A DNA stretch of 12,079 nt, taken from Dehalococcoidia bacterium. Its GTDB lineage: Bacteria; Chloroflexota; Dehalococcoidia; Dehalococcoidales; W498. Both the position numbers and the translations under genes were made by a program. The notes below the pieces were generated by a model. That model saw only the letters and a program-made list of their open reading frames with translations, was not told the origin of the DNA and did no database searches. The stretch covers positions 1 through 12,079 of the forward strand of contig JAUWEU010000005.1 in assembly GCA_030608125.1 (NCBI GenBank), in the 5' to 3' direction. Of this stretch, positions 6,601 to 12,079 are shown piece by piece (the stretch's first letter is position 1; every line of letters begins with the position of its first letter).

Positions 6601-8130
6601 CGGATAAAGGCAGGCATAAAGGAACATGACCTTAATCGGGTGGTGGTTGCCTCCTGCAGTCCTCGAACTCATGAGCCTTTATTTCAAGAGACCATAAGGG
6701 AGGCAGGTCTTAATCCATATCTATTCGAGATGGCAAATATCCGTGATCAATGCAGTTGGGTTCATATGCATGAACCTGAAAAAGCAACCCAAAAAGCTAA
6801 AGACTTGGTCCGAGCAGCAGTAGCCCGTGCTGCCTTGCTTGAGCCACTACATAAGACAACTTTGGGACTCAGCCATGATGCCTTAGTCATCGGTGGCGGG
6901 ATAGGAGGGATGACCGCAGCACTCAACTTGGCTGAGCAAGGGTTTAAGACATACCTTATTGAGCAGGAAAAGGAACTTGGGGGCTGGGCGAGGAGGATTC
7001 ATATTCCTCTTAATGGGGAGAAGCCCCAGGACTTTCTGAAATCCGTAATAGAGCAAGTTAAGACAAACCAGCTAATTGAAATCCTCACTGATACGGTTGT
7101 GACCAAGACAGAAGGATTCGTTGGTAACTTTAAGACAACTTTAGCTAGTGAGAATGGACAAAAGCAGCGGTTGATTGAACACGGGGTGATAATTGTGGCT
7201 ACAGGAGCCAAAGAATATCGAGGTACTGAGTTTTTCCTGGGACAGAATGAGAGGGTGCTCACCTTAAGCGACCTCGAGGAAAAACTCGCCGATTCCCCTC
7301 AAGAAGTAACTCAAGCCAAGGACATAGCTATGATCTTATGCGTTAGGCCAGAAGGGGAGAATTATAATTATTGCAGCCGAGTCTGCTGCACTGTGGCTAT
7401 TAAAAACGCCCTTAAAATCAAGGAGATAAACCCAGAGGCAAATATTTACATTCTTTACAAGGATATTCGAACTTACGGATTCAAAGAAGAACTTTATACT
7501 AAGGCAAGAAAAGAGGGCATAATATTCATCCGCTATACTGATGAAAAACCGCCACAGGTTCGCCCCGTCGATGGTAAACTTGAGGTTGACATCCTTGAAC
7601 CTGTTTTGGGTGAAGAACTCACTCTGTCTTCAGATTTGCTAGTATTAGCTACGCCCACGATCCCTTCTGAAAGCAATGAGGAGTTAAACCGTATCCTGAA
7701 AGTACCGCTCACTAAAGAGGGCTTTTTTCACGAGGCGCACCCAAAGTTAGCCCCCGTTGATTTCACTTCAGAGGGAATATTTATGTGTGGCACGGCACAT
7801 TCCCCCAAATTTATTGATGAAACCATAGCTCAAGCGCAGGCGGCAGCAGGGCGAGCAACTACCGTCTTAGCTAAGGAGCAGCTTGAAGTGGGTGGAGCTA
7901 TTTGTCAAGTTGATCGAGAGAAGTGTATAGCCTGTCTTACCTGTATGCGTGTCTGCCCCTATGGAGCCCCCTACATCAACCAAGAAGGAGTGGCAGAAAT
8001 AGAAGTAGCCAAGTGTCGAGGCTGTGGCATCTGTACTGCGGAGTGTCCTAGAATGGCGATACAGCTACTACATTATAAGGAAGAGCAACTAATAGCAAAG
8101 AGTGAGGCTTTGCTAATGCCAATTAGCTGA
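3679..8130 (+). CDS. Giant HdrA fusion: HdrA unit with nested GltD module, then a second HdrA unit (HdrA2)
   Basis: This 1483-residue flavoprotein has the following modules in order. (1) An HdrA FAD domain starts directly at GGGIGG (19-24) with no N-terminal HdrA domain; it has FPTNDCSMCILSPK and a cluster motif C115/118/121/125. (2) A complete GltD-like oxidoreductase occupies about 155-626. (3) The interrupted HdrA resumes with cysteines 627, 630, 633, 636, 639, 643 and the CSSVCC motif C739/743/744, ending in a GIFVCGAFSGPKDIPE segment. (4) An N-terminal-type HdrA domain begins near 925 (CHCG at 933-936). (5) A second FAD domain (GGGIGG 1072-1077, CSRVCC at 1232-1237) lacks the ferredoxin insertion and the FPTxDCSxC motif. 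(6) A C-terminal dicluster ferredoxin has C1416/1419/1422/1426 and C1446/1449/1452/1456. Up to three FADs and at least six [4Fe-4S] clusters are plausible. Related large HdrA proteins with pyridine-nucleotide modules have been called HdrL in anaerobes. A role linking NAD(P)H to Hdr and ferredoxin-like carriers is inferred. ATG 3679 has GAGGT eight bases upstream. Confidence 0.9.
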   Translation: MEMDTKSETKEVGAVLVLGGGIGGIQASLDLAESGFLAYLVESSPAIGGVMAQLDKTFPTNDCSMCILSPKLVECGRHFNIELITYAELKEISGEAGNFRVKILKKPRYVDLAKCTGCAECESACPVEISSEFNKGLSNRHAIYRPYPQAIPNAYTIEKAGISPCRDSCPAGVKVQGYVALTSQGKFTEALGVIRDTLPFPSICGRVCHHPCENECNRKDVDESVSTRLLHRFIADWARENGEEPPEAIQPTREEKVAIIGAGPSGLTCALRLLEKGYPTTIFEASDKAGGMIASCIPDYRSPKEMANYEIDRLLAYGIELRTNTKVGRDITLEELRKEYKAIYIAIGAQNPARLPVEGAEAKGVLYGLPFLRDVKSGEKIEDFGQRVIVIGGGNVGIDCAKSALRVGAKEVHLVCLETRDLTSKDRMPAHDWEIEEAEEEGVVIHGSLGPRKILSRDGRTTGLETQVCTSVYEDDGRFAPKFSEEAGPTIEADTVIIAIGQRPDLTGFEDVEQTPRRTIKADEITLETNLPGVFSGGDIVRGPASVIEAVAHGNEAAESIDRFLNGVDLKEGRVREVQVAPLPERKIEEKGRVEVLKRAPQERVKDFDEIEPGLSQEAAVEEANRCLNCAVCSECLQCVAACKADAIDHQQKEEIIELNVGSVILAPGFDEFDAQLKPEYGYERFPNVITSTQFERILSASGPFQGHIQRPSDGKEPKSIAFIQCVGSRDFSCDRPYCSSVCCTYAIKEAIIAKEHAKGVECTIFYMDMRTYGKDFDKYLQRAKAEYGVRFIRCRISEVEQDVETDKLVIKYESEDGGLFTEEFELVVLSVGLGPPKQAAELADKLGIELNEFHFAKTEPFKPVETSRAGIFVCGAFSGPKDIPETVMQASGAAACAEALLSPSRGSLVREKEFPPEIDITGQEPRIGIFVCHCGINIGGYVNVPQVAEYAKTLPGVVYAEDNLYTCSQDTQERIKAGIKEHDLNRVVVASCSPRTHEPLFQETIREAGLNPYLFEMANIRDQCSWVHMHEPEKATQKAKDLVRAAVARAALLEPLHKTTLGLSHDALVIGGGIGGMTAALNLAEQGFKTYLIEQEKELGGWARRIHIPLNGEKPQDFLKSVIEQVKTNQLIEILTDTVVTKTEGFVGNFKTTLASENGQKQRLIEHGVIIVATGAKEYRGTEFFLGQNERVLTLSDLEEKLADSPQEVTQAKDIAMILCVRPEGENYNYCSRVCCTVAIKNALKIKEINPEANIYILYKDIRTYGFKEELYTKARKEGIIFIRYTDEKPPQVRPVDGKLEVDILEPVLGEELTLSSDLLVLATPTIPSESNEELNRILKVPLTKEGFFHEAHPKLAPVDFTSEGIFMCGTAHSPKFIDETIAQAQAAAGRATTVLAKEQLEVGGAICQVDREKCIACLTCMRVCPYGAPYINQEGVAEIEVAKCRGCGICTAECPRMAIQLLHYKEEQLIAKSEALLMPIS
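4141..5550 (+). other. GltD-like NAD(P)H:acceptor oxidoreductase module nested in HdrA2
   Basis: About 470 codons (residues 155-624 of HdrA2) interrupt the HdrA fold between PNAYTIEK (matching PNIPVIDT in HdrA1) and the CSECLQC cluster segment. It opens with the cysteine-rich N-terminal domain of glutamate synthase small-subunit-like proteins: PCRDSCPAG (C165, C169) and CGRVCHHPCENEC (C204, C208, C212, C216). FAD binding is GAGPSG (261-266), and the dinucleotide site for NAD(P)H is IGGGNVG around G392-G394. The C-terminal FAD motif FSGGD is at 535-539. After the second nucleotide-binding strand the sequence reads VCLETR with Glu418, not the Arg-rich YRRS stretch usual for NADPH-specific GltD/NfnB, which favours NADH. 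Arginine codons are AGA/AGG for 28 of 36 here versus 18 of 43 in the rest of HdrA2 (hand count), suggesting separate origin. Confidence 0.85.
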
Positions 8131-8149
8131 CAACTTAATATTTATTAAG
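8112..8149 (+). repeat. Two adjacent inverted repeats at the hdrA2-mvhD junction
   Basis: GCTAAT (8112-8117) and ATTAGC (8122-8127) form a perfect six-base stem with a GCCA loop, ending directly before the hdrA2 stop. CTTAATA (8134-8140) and TATTAAG (8143-8149) form an AT-rich palindrome in the 29-base gap. Its right arm overlaps the mvhD Shine-Dalgarno AAGGAG (8147-8152). Neither is followed by a T-run, so these are not clear terminators. They may affect mvhD translation or transcript processing, or be chance AT-rich symmetry. Confidence 0.4.
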
Positions 8150-8159
8150 GAGAGACCTG

Positions 8160-8579
8160 ATGTCTGAAAATAAGTTTGAGCCCGAGATCATTGCTTTCTG
8201 TTGCCATTACTGTGCTTATGCTGCTGCTGACCTTGCCGGCATAATGAGATTGCAATATCCCTCTAACATTAAGCTTATTAAGATCCCGTGCTCAGGCACG
8301 ATTGATGTCTTGCATATTCTGAAGGCTTTCGAACAAGGTGCTGATGGTGCCTTTGTTGCTGGATGTCTTAAGGGCACGTGCCACTTCATTGAGGGGAACG
8401 TTCGTGCCGAAACAAGGGTAGAGCGTGTAAAGAGTATCTTGGACAACATCGGCTTAGGAAAGGATAGACTTGAAATGTTCTTCATGTCTGCCTCTGAGGG
8501 ACCACGTTTTGCCGAGGTTGCCAGGGAAATGACTGAGCGAATAAGGGAGTTAGGGCCAAGCCCAATAAAAGGAGTTTAA
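8160..8579 (+). CDS. mvhD: MvhD-like iron-sulfur adaptor subunit
   Basis: At 139 aa this is the usual length of MvhD, the small [2Fe-2S] protein that connects HdrA to an electron donor such as a hydrogenase or formate dehydrogenase in methanogens, and occurs with hdrABC and metVF in acetogens. Conserved features are CCHYC at C14, C15, C18; PCSG at C44; and GCLKGTCH at C69 and C74. The ATG at 8160 has AAGGAG seven bases before it. It ends one base before metV, whose ribosome site lies inside the mvhD 3' end, so the two are surely co-translated. No hydrogenase large or small subunit is visible in the window, so here it probably bridges HdrA2 to MetV/MetF or to a partner encoded elsewhere. Identification is firm; partner is inferred. 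Confidence 0.93.
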   Translation: MSENKFEPEIIAFCCHYCAYAAADLAGIMRLQYPSNIKLIKIPCSGTIDVLHILKAFEQGADGAFVAGCLKGTCHFIEGNVRAETRVERVKSILDNIGLGKDRLEMFFMSASEGPRFAEVAREMTERIRELGPSPIKGV

Positions 8580-8580
8580 C

Positions 8581-9240
8581 ATGATTGTAGCGAAACAAAA
8601 ATCGCTCGAAGAAATAAGGCAAATGATCGAAGGTTACGAAAGGATTCTGCTCTTAGGTTGCGGCACCTGTGTTGCTATCTGTATGGCTGGTGGGGACAGA
8701 GAGGTAGCGGTTCTTGCCTCTTCTTTGCGCTTGGCAGACAAGATATCTAGTAAGAACCGAATGTTCAGGGAACACACAGTGGAACGTCAGTGCGAATGGG
8801 AATTCCTCGATACCATCGAAGAGCAAGTAAAAGAAGTCGATGCCATCCTTTCGCTGGGTTGCGGTGTGGGAGTCCAAGCCATTAGTGAGCGATTCCCTAA
8901 AATCGCTGTTCTTCCAGGACTTAATACTTTATCGATGGGGATGCCACAGGAAGAAGGAGTATGGGTTGAACGGTGTTCTGGCTGTGGGAATTGCATCCTC
9001 CATAAGACTGGCGGGATCTGTCCTATTACCAGATGCGCTAAAAGCCTGCTGAATGGACCTTGCGGCGGGTCGGTAGGAGGCAAGTGTGAAATTGACCCAG
9101 ATACCCCTTGTGCTTGGCAAACGATTTATGACCGTCTAGCTAGCATGGGTCAGTTAGACAAACTACAAGAAATTGAACCCGTCAAAGACTGGAGCACTAG
9201 CCTTGCCGGGGGACCACGGAAGATTACTATTGCGGCTTAA
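8581..9240 (+). CDS. metV: MetV-like subunit of methylene-tetrahydrofolate reductase
   Basis: This 219-residue protein matches the MetV / methylene-THF reductase C-terminal family (MTHFR_C), the iron-sulfur or zinc partner of MetF in acetogens. Cysteines lie at C27, C30, C34 in the N-terminal part, and at C71 and C94. A dense C-terminal set follows: C132, C135, C138 (CSGCGNC), C147, C152, C161 (GPCGG), C169 and C177. These are consistent with at least two metal centres. MetV is thought to carry electrons to the flavin of MetF in the methyl branch of the Wood-Ljungdahl pathway. The start at ATG 8581 has AAAGGAG six bases upstream, overlapping the end of mvhD. Unlike the Moorella-type operon, metF is not adjacent: a histidine kinase gene lies between. 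Confident assignment; the electron donor is inferred from the Hdr neighbours. Confidence 0.92.
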   Translation: MIVAKQKSLEEIRQMIEGYERILLLGCGTCVAICMAGGDREVAVLASSLRLADKISSKNRMFREHTVERQCEWEFLDTIEEQVKEVDAILSLGCGVGVQAISERFPKIAVLPGLNTLSMGMPQEEGVWVERCSGCGNCILHKTGGICPITRCAKSLLNGPCGGSVGGKCEIDPDTPCAWQTIYDRLASMGQLDKLQEIEPVKDWSTSLAGGPRKITIAA

Positions 9241-9277
9241 AAGATAAACCAGAGAGAAAAAGAGAAGATTGCCTACC

Positions 9278-10711
9278 ATGATGAACTTGAGTAACAGTTT
9301 CCCCGCTGAAGAAGACGAGTGGGAGCATACTCCCGAGGAAGCAGCCCTAATGACGCGGCTCAGGATATTCGTCCGCCTGAGGTGGTTTGCCATTATCGGG
9401 ATTGTCATAGCTGCTTTGGTCGCATCAAGGGTGTTCCACATCGGCTTCTCTATCCTCCCGGTGTATATTATCTGCGCCTTTATGGCTTTATATAATCTGG
9501 TGCTGCTATGGCAGGTTCGAAGCTTAGAGACAAAGAGAGTTGGCTCACTAATCCAAAGGGCCAGGGCCTTTGGCAACATCCACATCTTCCTTGACTTAAT
9601 AGCACTCACCACGCTTCTCCATTTCACCGGAGGGATAGAAAACCCCTTTATCTTCTTCTTTGTGTTTCATGCCATCATAGCGAGTATAGTACTTCACTAC
9701 AAGGCGGTGTATATACTAGCTACCTCAGCGCTGTTGATGGTTATCCTGCTGGTGGGCTTAGAGTATATTGGGGCAATACCTCATATTAATCTAGCCGGAT
9801 TTGCCTCTCCTATACTATATAAGGAAGGAAGCTACATTCTGGCTGTCCTTGCTGCCTTGGTAATGATTCTCTATGCCACTACCTATATGGCTACTGCTAT
9901 TTCAGGAGAGCTAAGGATGAGGCAGCGGCAAGTGGTGCAATTGAGTCAGCGCCTTCTCCAGGAGAAAACGGGTGAACTAGAGCAGGCGTCTAATGAGATA
10001 GCCAAGCTTGAAGAGGAAAGAAATCACTTTCTCCGCTTTCTAGGCATAGCGTCGCACGACTTGAAAGCCCCCCTTACTGCTATTCAAGGTTTCTTATGGG
10101 TCATGTTAGGTGGTTATTCTGGGGAGCTCACTGACAAACAAAGAAACATGTTGAAAAGAAGTAGCTTGAGGATTACAGAGCTCCTAAATTTAATTAGTGA
10201 CCTTCTAGATATTCCCCGTATAGAAAGCGGGCAAATTGTCCAGGAGACAAAAGAGATTTCTTTACACCAAGTAGTTAAGCATTCCGTCGATGACCTGCGT
10301 AACGTAGCGACGCAAAAGGGTGTAAAGTTAAAAGTAGAATTACCCTCGGTTCTTCCCAAAATTCGTGGCTCAAGCCCCAGGCTCCAGCAAACAATAACCA
10401 ATTTACTAAGCAATGCTATTAGCTATACGCCTGAAGGTGTAGTTACCATCAGGGCAAGGGAAGAGTACAACGAAATATGGGTTGAAGTTATGGATACTGG
10501 AATTGGCATCTCCCTTGAGGACCTACCCCGGATTTTTGATGACTTCTTCCGCGGTAGTAATGTAGAAATCAAGGGGACGGGTTTGGGGCTGTCCATAGCT
10601 AGGAGAATCGTGGAAGCTCATGGGGGTAGAATATGGGTTGAGAGCCCTTGCCCCGAAAGCAACCACGGGAGCAAATTTACCTTTACCCTGCCTAAAAAGA
10701 GTGAAACCTAA
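9278..10711 (+). CDS. RegB/PrrB-like six-helix membrane sensor histidine kinase
   Basis: This is a 477-residue kinase. Six hydrophobic helices are at about 36-53, 58-78, 101-117, 123-139, 143-165 and 186-208. The loop between helices 3 and 4 reads GGIENPF (118-124), matching the GGxxNPF heptapeptide of RegB/PrrB kinases that is linked to quinone sensing. A probable coiled coil (about 209-250) leads to the HisKA box SHDLKAPL with the phospho-acceptor His260. The ATPase domain has N379 (LLSNAISYTPEG), DTGIGI (406-411) and GTGLGL (433-438). There is no large extracytoplasmic sensor domain. The redox cysteine of RegB near its H-box has no counterpart: the only cysteines are C66 in helix 2 and C458 near the C-terminus. 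ATG 9278 is preferred over TTG 9269 because the purine-rich AGAGAAG (9261-9267) is too close to the TTG; ATG 9281 is also possible and the ribosome site is weak. The gene sits between metV and metF, so signalling linked to this redox operon is inferred. Confidence 0.88.
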   Translation: MMNLSNSFPAEEDEWEHTPEEAALMTRLRIFVRLRWFAIIGIVIAALVASRVFHIGFSILPVYIICAFMALYNLVLLWQVRSLETKRVGSLIQRARAFGNIHIFLDLIALTTLLHFTGGIENPFIFFFVFHAIIASIVLHYKAVYILATSALLMVILLVGLEYIGAIPHINLAGFASPILYKEGSYILAVLAALVMILYATTYMATAISGELRMRQRQVVQLSQRLLQEKTGELEQASNEIAKLEEERNHFLRFLGIASHDLKAPLTAIQGFLWVMLGGYSGELTDKQRNMLKRSSLRITELLNLISDLLDIPRIESGQIVQETKEISLHQVVKHSVDDLRNVATQKGVKLKVELPSVLPKIRGSSPRLQQTITNLLSNAISYTPEGVVTIRAREEYNEIWVEVMDTGIGISLEDLPRIFDDFFRGSNVEIKGTGLGLSIARRIVEAHGGRIWVESPCPESNHGSKFTFTLPKKSET

Positions 10712-10716
10712 GGAGG
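10710..10716 (+). promoter_or_regulatory. Ribosome binding site setting the metF start
   Basis: AAGGAGG overlaps the TAA of the kinase gene and lies eight bases before ATG 10725 (five before an in-frame GTG at 10722). MetF similarity begins right after this ATG. The frame stays open further upstream to an ATG at 10620 inside the kinase gene, but that extension has no MetF-like character and no suitable ribosome site. Confidence 0.85.
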
Positions 10717-10724
10717 CAACGGTG

Positions 10725-11642
10725 ATGAAAGCGGGAACAAATCTGGAAAAGGTTTTGGAAAGCGGGATGTTTGCCGTTACTGCTGAGGCAGGCCCGCCTA
10801 AGGGCACTGGTGCCGCAGTAATACAGAGGAAGGGTGAGCTGCTCCGCCACTGCTGTGATGCCATTAATGTGACCGATAATCAGACTGCCATAGTGCGTAT
10901 GTCCAGCCTCGCTGGCTGCGTGCTTTTAAAGCAAGGGGGCGCTGACCCAGTCTTGCAAATAGTCTGCCGAGACAGGAACCGAATCGCTATTCAGAGCGAT
11001 GTATTGGGTGCTGTAGCTCTAGGCATCAGCAATATCCTTTGCCTTTCTGGCGACCATCAGAAGTTCGGTAACCACCCCACCGCCAAGAATGTCTTTGATA
11101 TTGACTCCATTCAGTTGATCCAAACCCTGAAAAATATGCGAGATGAGAAGAAATTCCTCTGTGGCGAAGATGTCTCGGGAGAAGTTCCCTTATTCATTGG
11201 GGCAGCAGCCAATCCTTACGCTGACCCCTTTGAATTCCGAGTGGCGAGGCTGGCTAAGAAGGCTAAAGCCGGGGCTGACTTTATTCAAACCCAGGCAGTC
11301 TATAATGTTGGCAAGTTTGCTAAATGGATGGAGATGACCACTGATAGAGGGTTAGATAAGCAGGTGCATATTCTGGCGGGAGTGATACCCATTAAGTCGG
11401 CAGGGATGGCTCGCTATATGAGAGACTATGTTTCTGGGGTAAGTATCCCTGATGAGATAGTCACTAGGATGGAGGAAGCTAAGACTGCTAAGGAGGAGGG
11501 AGTGAGAATAGTTCTTGAGATTATTGAGCAACTCAAGGAAATACCTGGAGTTCACGGCATCCATATTATGGCGGTAGGCTGGGAGGATATTGTCCCAGAA
11601 ATCGTAGAAAAGGCTGGACTATTACCCAGACCTGTATTATAA
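10725..11642 (+). CDS. metF: Methylene-tetrahydrofolate reductase, MetF
   Basis: This 305-residue (beta/alpha)8 flavoenzyme reduces methylene-THF to methyl-THF, the last step of the methyl branch of the Wood-Ljungdahl pathway. Residues matching the E. coli enzyme include Glu21 in AEAGPPKG (the position of catalytic Glu28), VTDN near 46-50, and LSGD with Asp110 (the position of Asp120). GAAANPYADPFE and QTQAVYN are further family signatures. It is the short form seen in anaerobes with a separate MetV, and with metV 1.5 kb upstream it very probably works as MetFV, fed by iron-sulfur subunits rather than by free NAD(P)H. It starts 13 bases after the kinase stop and ends 17 bases before a response regulator gene. 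The direction in vivo (carbon fixation or methyl oxidation) cannot be read from sequence. Confidence 0.93.
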   Translation: MKAGTNLEKVLESGMFAVTAEAGPPKGTGAAVIQRKGELLRHCCDAINVTDNQTAIVRMSSLAGCVLLKQGGADPVLQIVCRDRNRIAIQSDVLGAVALGISNILCLSGDHQKFGNHPTAKNVFDIDSIQLIQTLKNMRDEKKFLCGEDVSGEVPLFIGAAANPYADPFEFRVARLAKKAKAGADFIQTQAVYNVGKFAKWMEMTTDRGLDKQVHILAGVIPIKSAGMARYMRDYVSGVSIPDEIVTRMEEAKTAKEEGVRIVLEIIEQLKEIPGVHGIHIMAVGWEDIVPEIVEKAGLLPRPVL

Positions 11643-11659
11643 TTTCGAAGGAGGTAAAG

Positions 11660-12061
11660 ATGCAAGCGAAGATACTGGTAGTTGATGACGACCCTGATAT
11701 TTTGGATGCGGTAACCATGATTCTCGAATCTCAAGACTATCAAGTGGTTACTGCTCAGGATGGGATAGAGGCTTTGGCTAACCTTAAGGCAGAAAAGCCA
11801 GACCTGATGATTCTTGACCTCCTAATGCCCAAGATGGATGGATTCGCTGTATGCAAAGAGCTCCAAGACCCCAGGTGGTCGAAGTACAGGGAGATACCTA
11901 TTTTAATTCTAACCTCGGTGAGAGAGGACGCCAGCCGGCGCCGCTATGAGTTGGAAACTGGTCTGCGACTGGATGTGGATGACTATGTTGAGAAGCCCAT
12001 GTCTCCCGATATCTTGCTGGAAAGGGTGGGAAAGCTTATCAAACGAAAGGAAAAGGACTGA
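11660..12061 (+). CDS. Single-domain response regulator (receiver only)
   Basis: This 133-residue CheY-like receiver has acidic residues D9, D10, D11 near the start, phospho-acceptor D53 (ILDLLMP), T85 of the signalling switch (LILTSV) and K112 (YVEKP). All residues needed for phosphorylation are present, and no DNA-binding or enzymatic output domain follows; the gene stops at 12061. ATG 11660 has AAGGAGGT four bases upstream. It lies directly after metF and close to the RegB-like kinase, so that kinase is the likely phospho-donor. RegA, the classic partner of RegB, has a helix-turn-helix tail that is missing here. Output may therefore be by protein contact, phosphorelay, or a regulator encoded elsewhere. 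The remaining 18 bases of the window show nothing recognisable. Confidence 0.92.
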   Translation: MQAKILVVDDDPDILDAVTMILESQDYQVVTAQDGIEALANLKAEKPDLMILDLLMPKMDGFAVCKELQDPRWSKYREIPILILTSVREDASRRRYELETGLRLDVDDYVEKPMSPDILLERVGKLIKRKEKD

Positions 12062-12079
12062 ATTTAGCTGGGAAGCTCA

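Noticed and set aside
9203..9230. Possible promoter (TTGCCG, 16 bases, TACTAT) before the kinase gene
   Set aside because: Each box matches the consensus at only four of six positions and it lies inside metV; too weak to report as a feature.
9269..9277. TTG at 9269 as the kinase start
   Set aside because: The only purine-rich ribosome-site candidate ends one base before it; ATG 9278 (or 9281) has better spacing.
9163..9627. Long antisense ORF opposite metV and the kinase
   Set aside because: It shadows well-supported genes on the other strand, with no recognisable domain and no ribosome site I could support.
10620..10724. Upstream extension of metF to an ATG at 10620
   Set aside because: It overlaps the conserved end of the kinase gene, lacks MetF similarity, and ATG 10725 has a strong ribosome site.
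1..12079. CRISPR arrays, tRNA or rRNA genes, insertion sequences
   Set aside because: No spaced direct repeats, RNA-gene signatures or transposase-like proteins were seen; the window is almost entirely coding on one strand.

Overview
The window is a dense block of co-directional genes, all on the + strand, with gaps or overlaps of only -11 to +37 bases. It encodes iron-sulfur flavoprotein machinery of the heterodisulfide reductase (Hdr) type joined to the methylene-tetrahydrofolate (methylene-THF) reductase step of the Wood-Ljungdahl pathway. The source looks like an anaerobic bacterium. The gene set hdrABC-mvhD-metV-metF is the one known from acetogens such as Moorella thermoacetica. The very large HdrA fusion, the moderate GC content and the protein style make an uncultured Chloroflexota (Dehalococcoidia-like) lineage my best guess, but I cannot confirm this without a database search.

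Layout. At 1-855 is the 3' part of an hdrB gene whose start lies outside the window. At 845-2803 is a full-length hdrA that overlaps it. At 2837-3088 is a tiny [2Fe-2S] ferredoxin-like ORF lacking its fourth cysteine, ending in a cluster of short inverted repeats. At 3096-3653 is an hdrC with an extra HdrA-type dicluster ferredoxin tail. At 3679-8130 is a 1483-residue multidomain flavoprotein. It consists of one HdrA unit with a complete GltD-like NAD(P)H oxidoreductase module nested inside it, followed by a second HdrA unit and a C-terminal dicluster ferredoxin. At 8160-8579 is mvhD and at 8581-9240 is metV. At 9278-10711 is a six-helix membrane histidine kinase carrying the GGxxNPF motif of RegB/PrrB redox-sensor kinases. 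At 10725-11642 is metF and at 11660-12061 is a single-domain response regulator. The last 18 bases hold nothing recognisable, and no non-coding stretch exceeds 40 bases.

How they may work together (inference). The GltD module would take electrons from, or give them to, NAD(P)H. Several HdrA-type flavins and many [4Fe-4S] clusters in HdrA1, HdrA2 and HdrC would distribute them. MvhD would bridge Hdr to a partner. MetV/MetF would reduce methylene-THF to methyl-THF. This resembles the proposed MetFV-HdrABC-MvhD complex of Moorella, but with the NAD(P)H module built into HdrA and no hydrogenase gene in view. The RegB-like kinase between metV and metF, with an output-less response regulator after metF, suggests that a membrane or quinone redox signal is tied to this operon.

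Most unusual points: the RegB-like kinase inside a carbon-fixation/Hdr operon; the nested HdrA(GltD)-HdrA protein, whose insert has different arginine codon use from its flanks; the HdrC-ferredoxin fusion with one atypical cluster motif; and the defective-looking [2Fe-2S] ORF with hairpins around the hdrC start.
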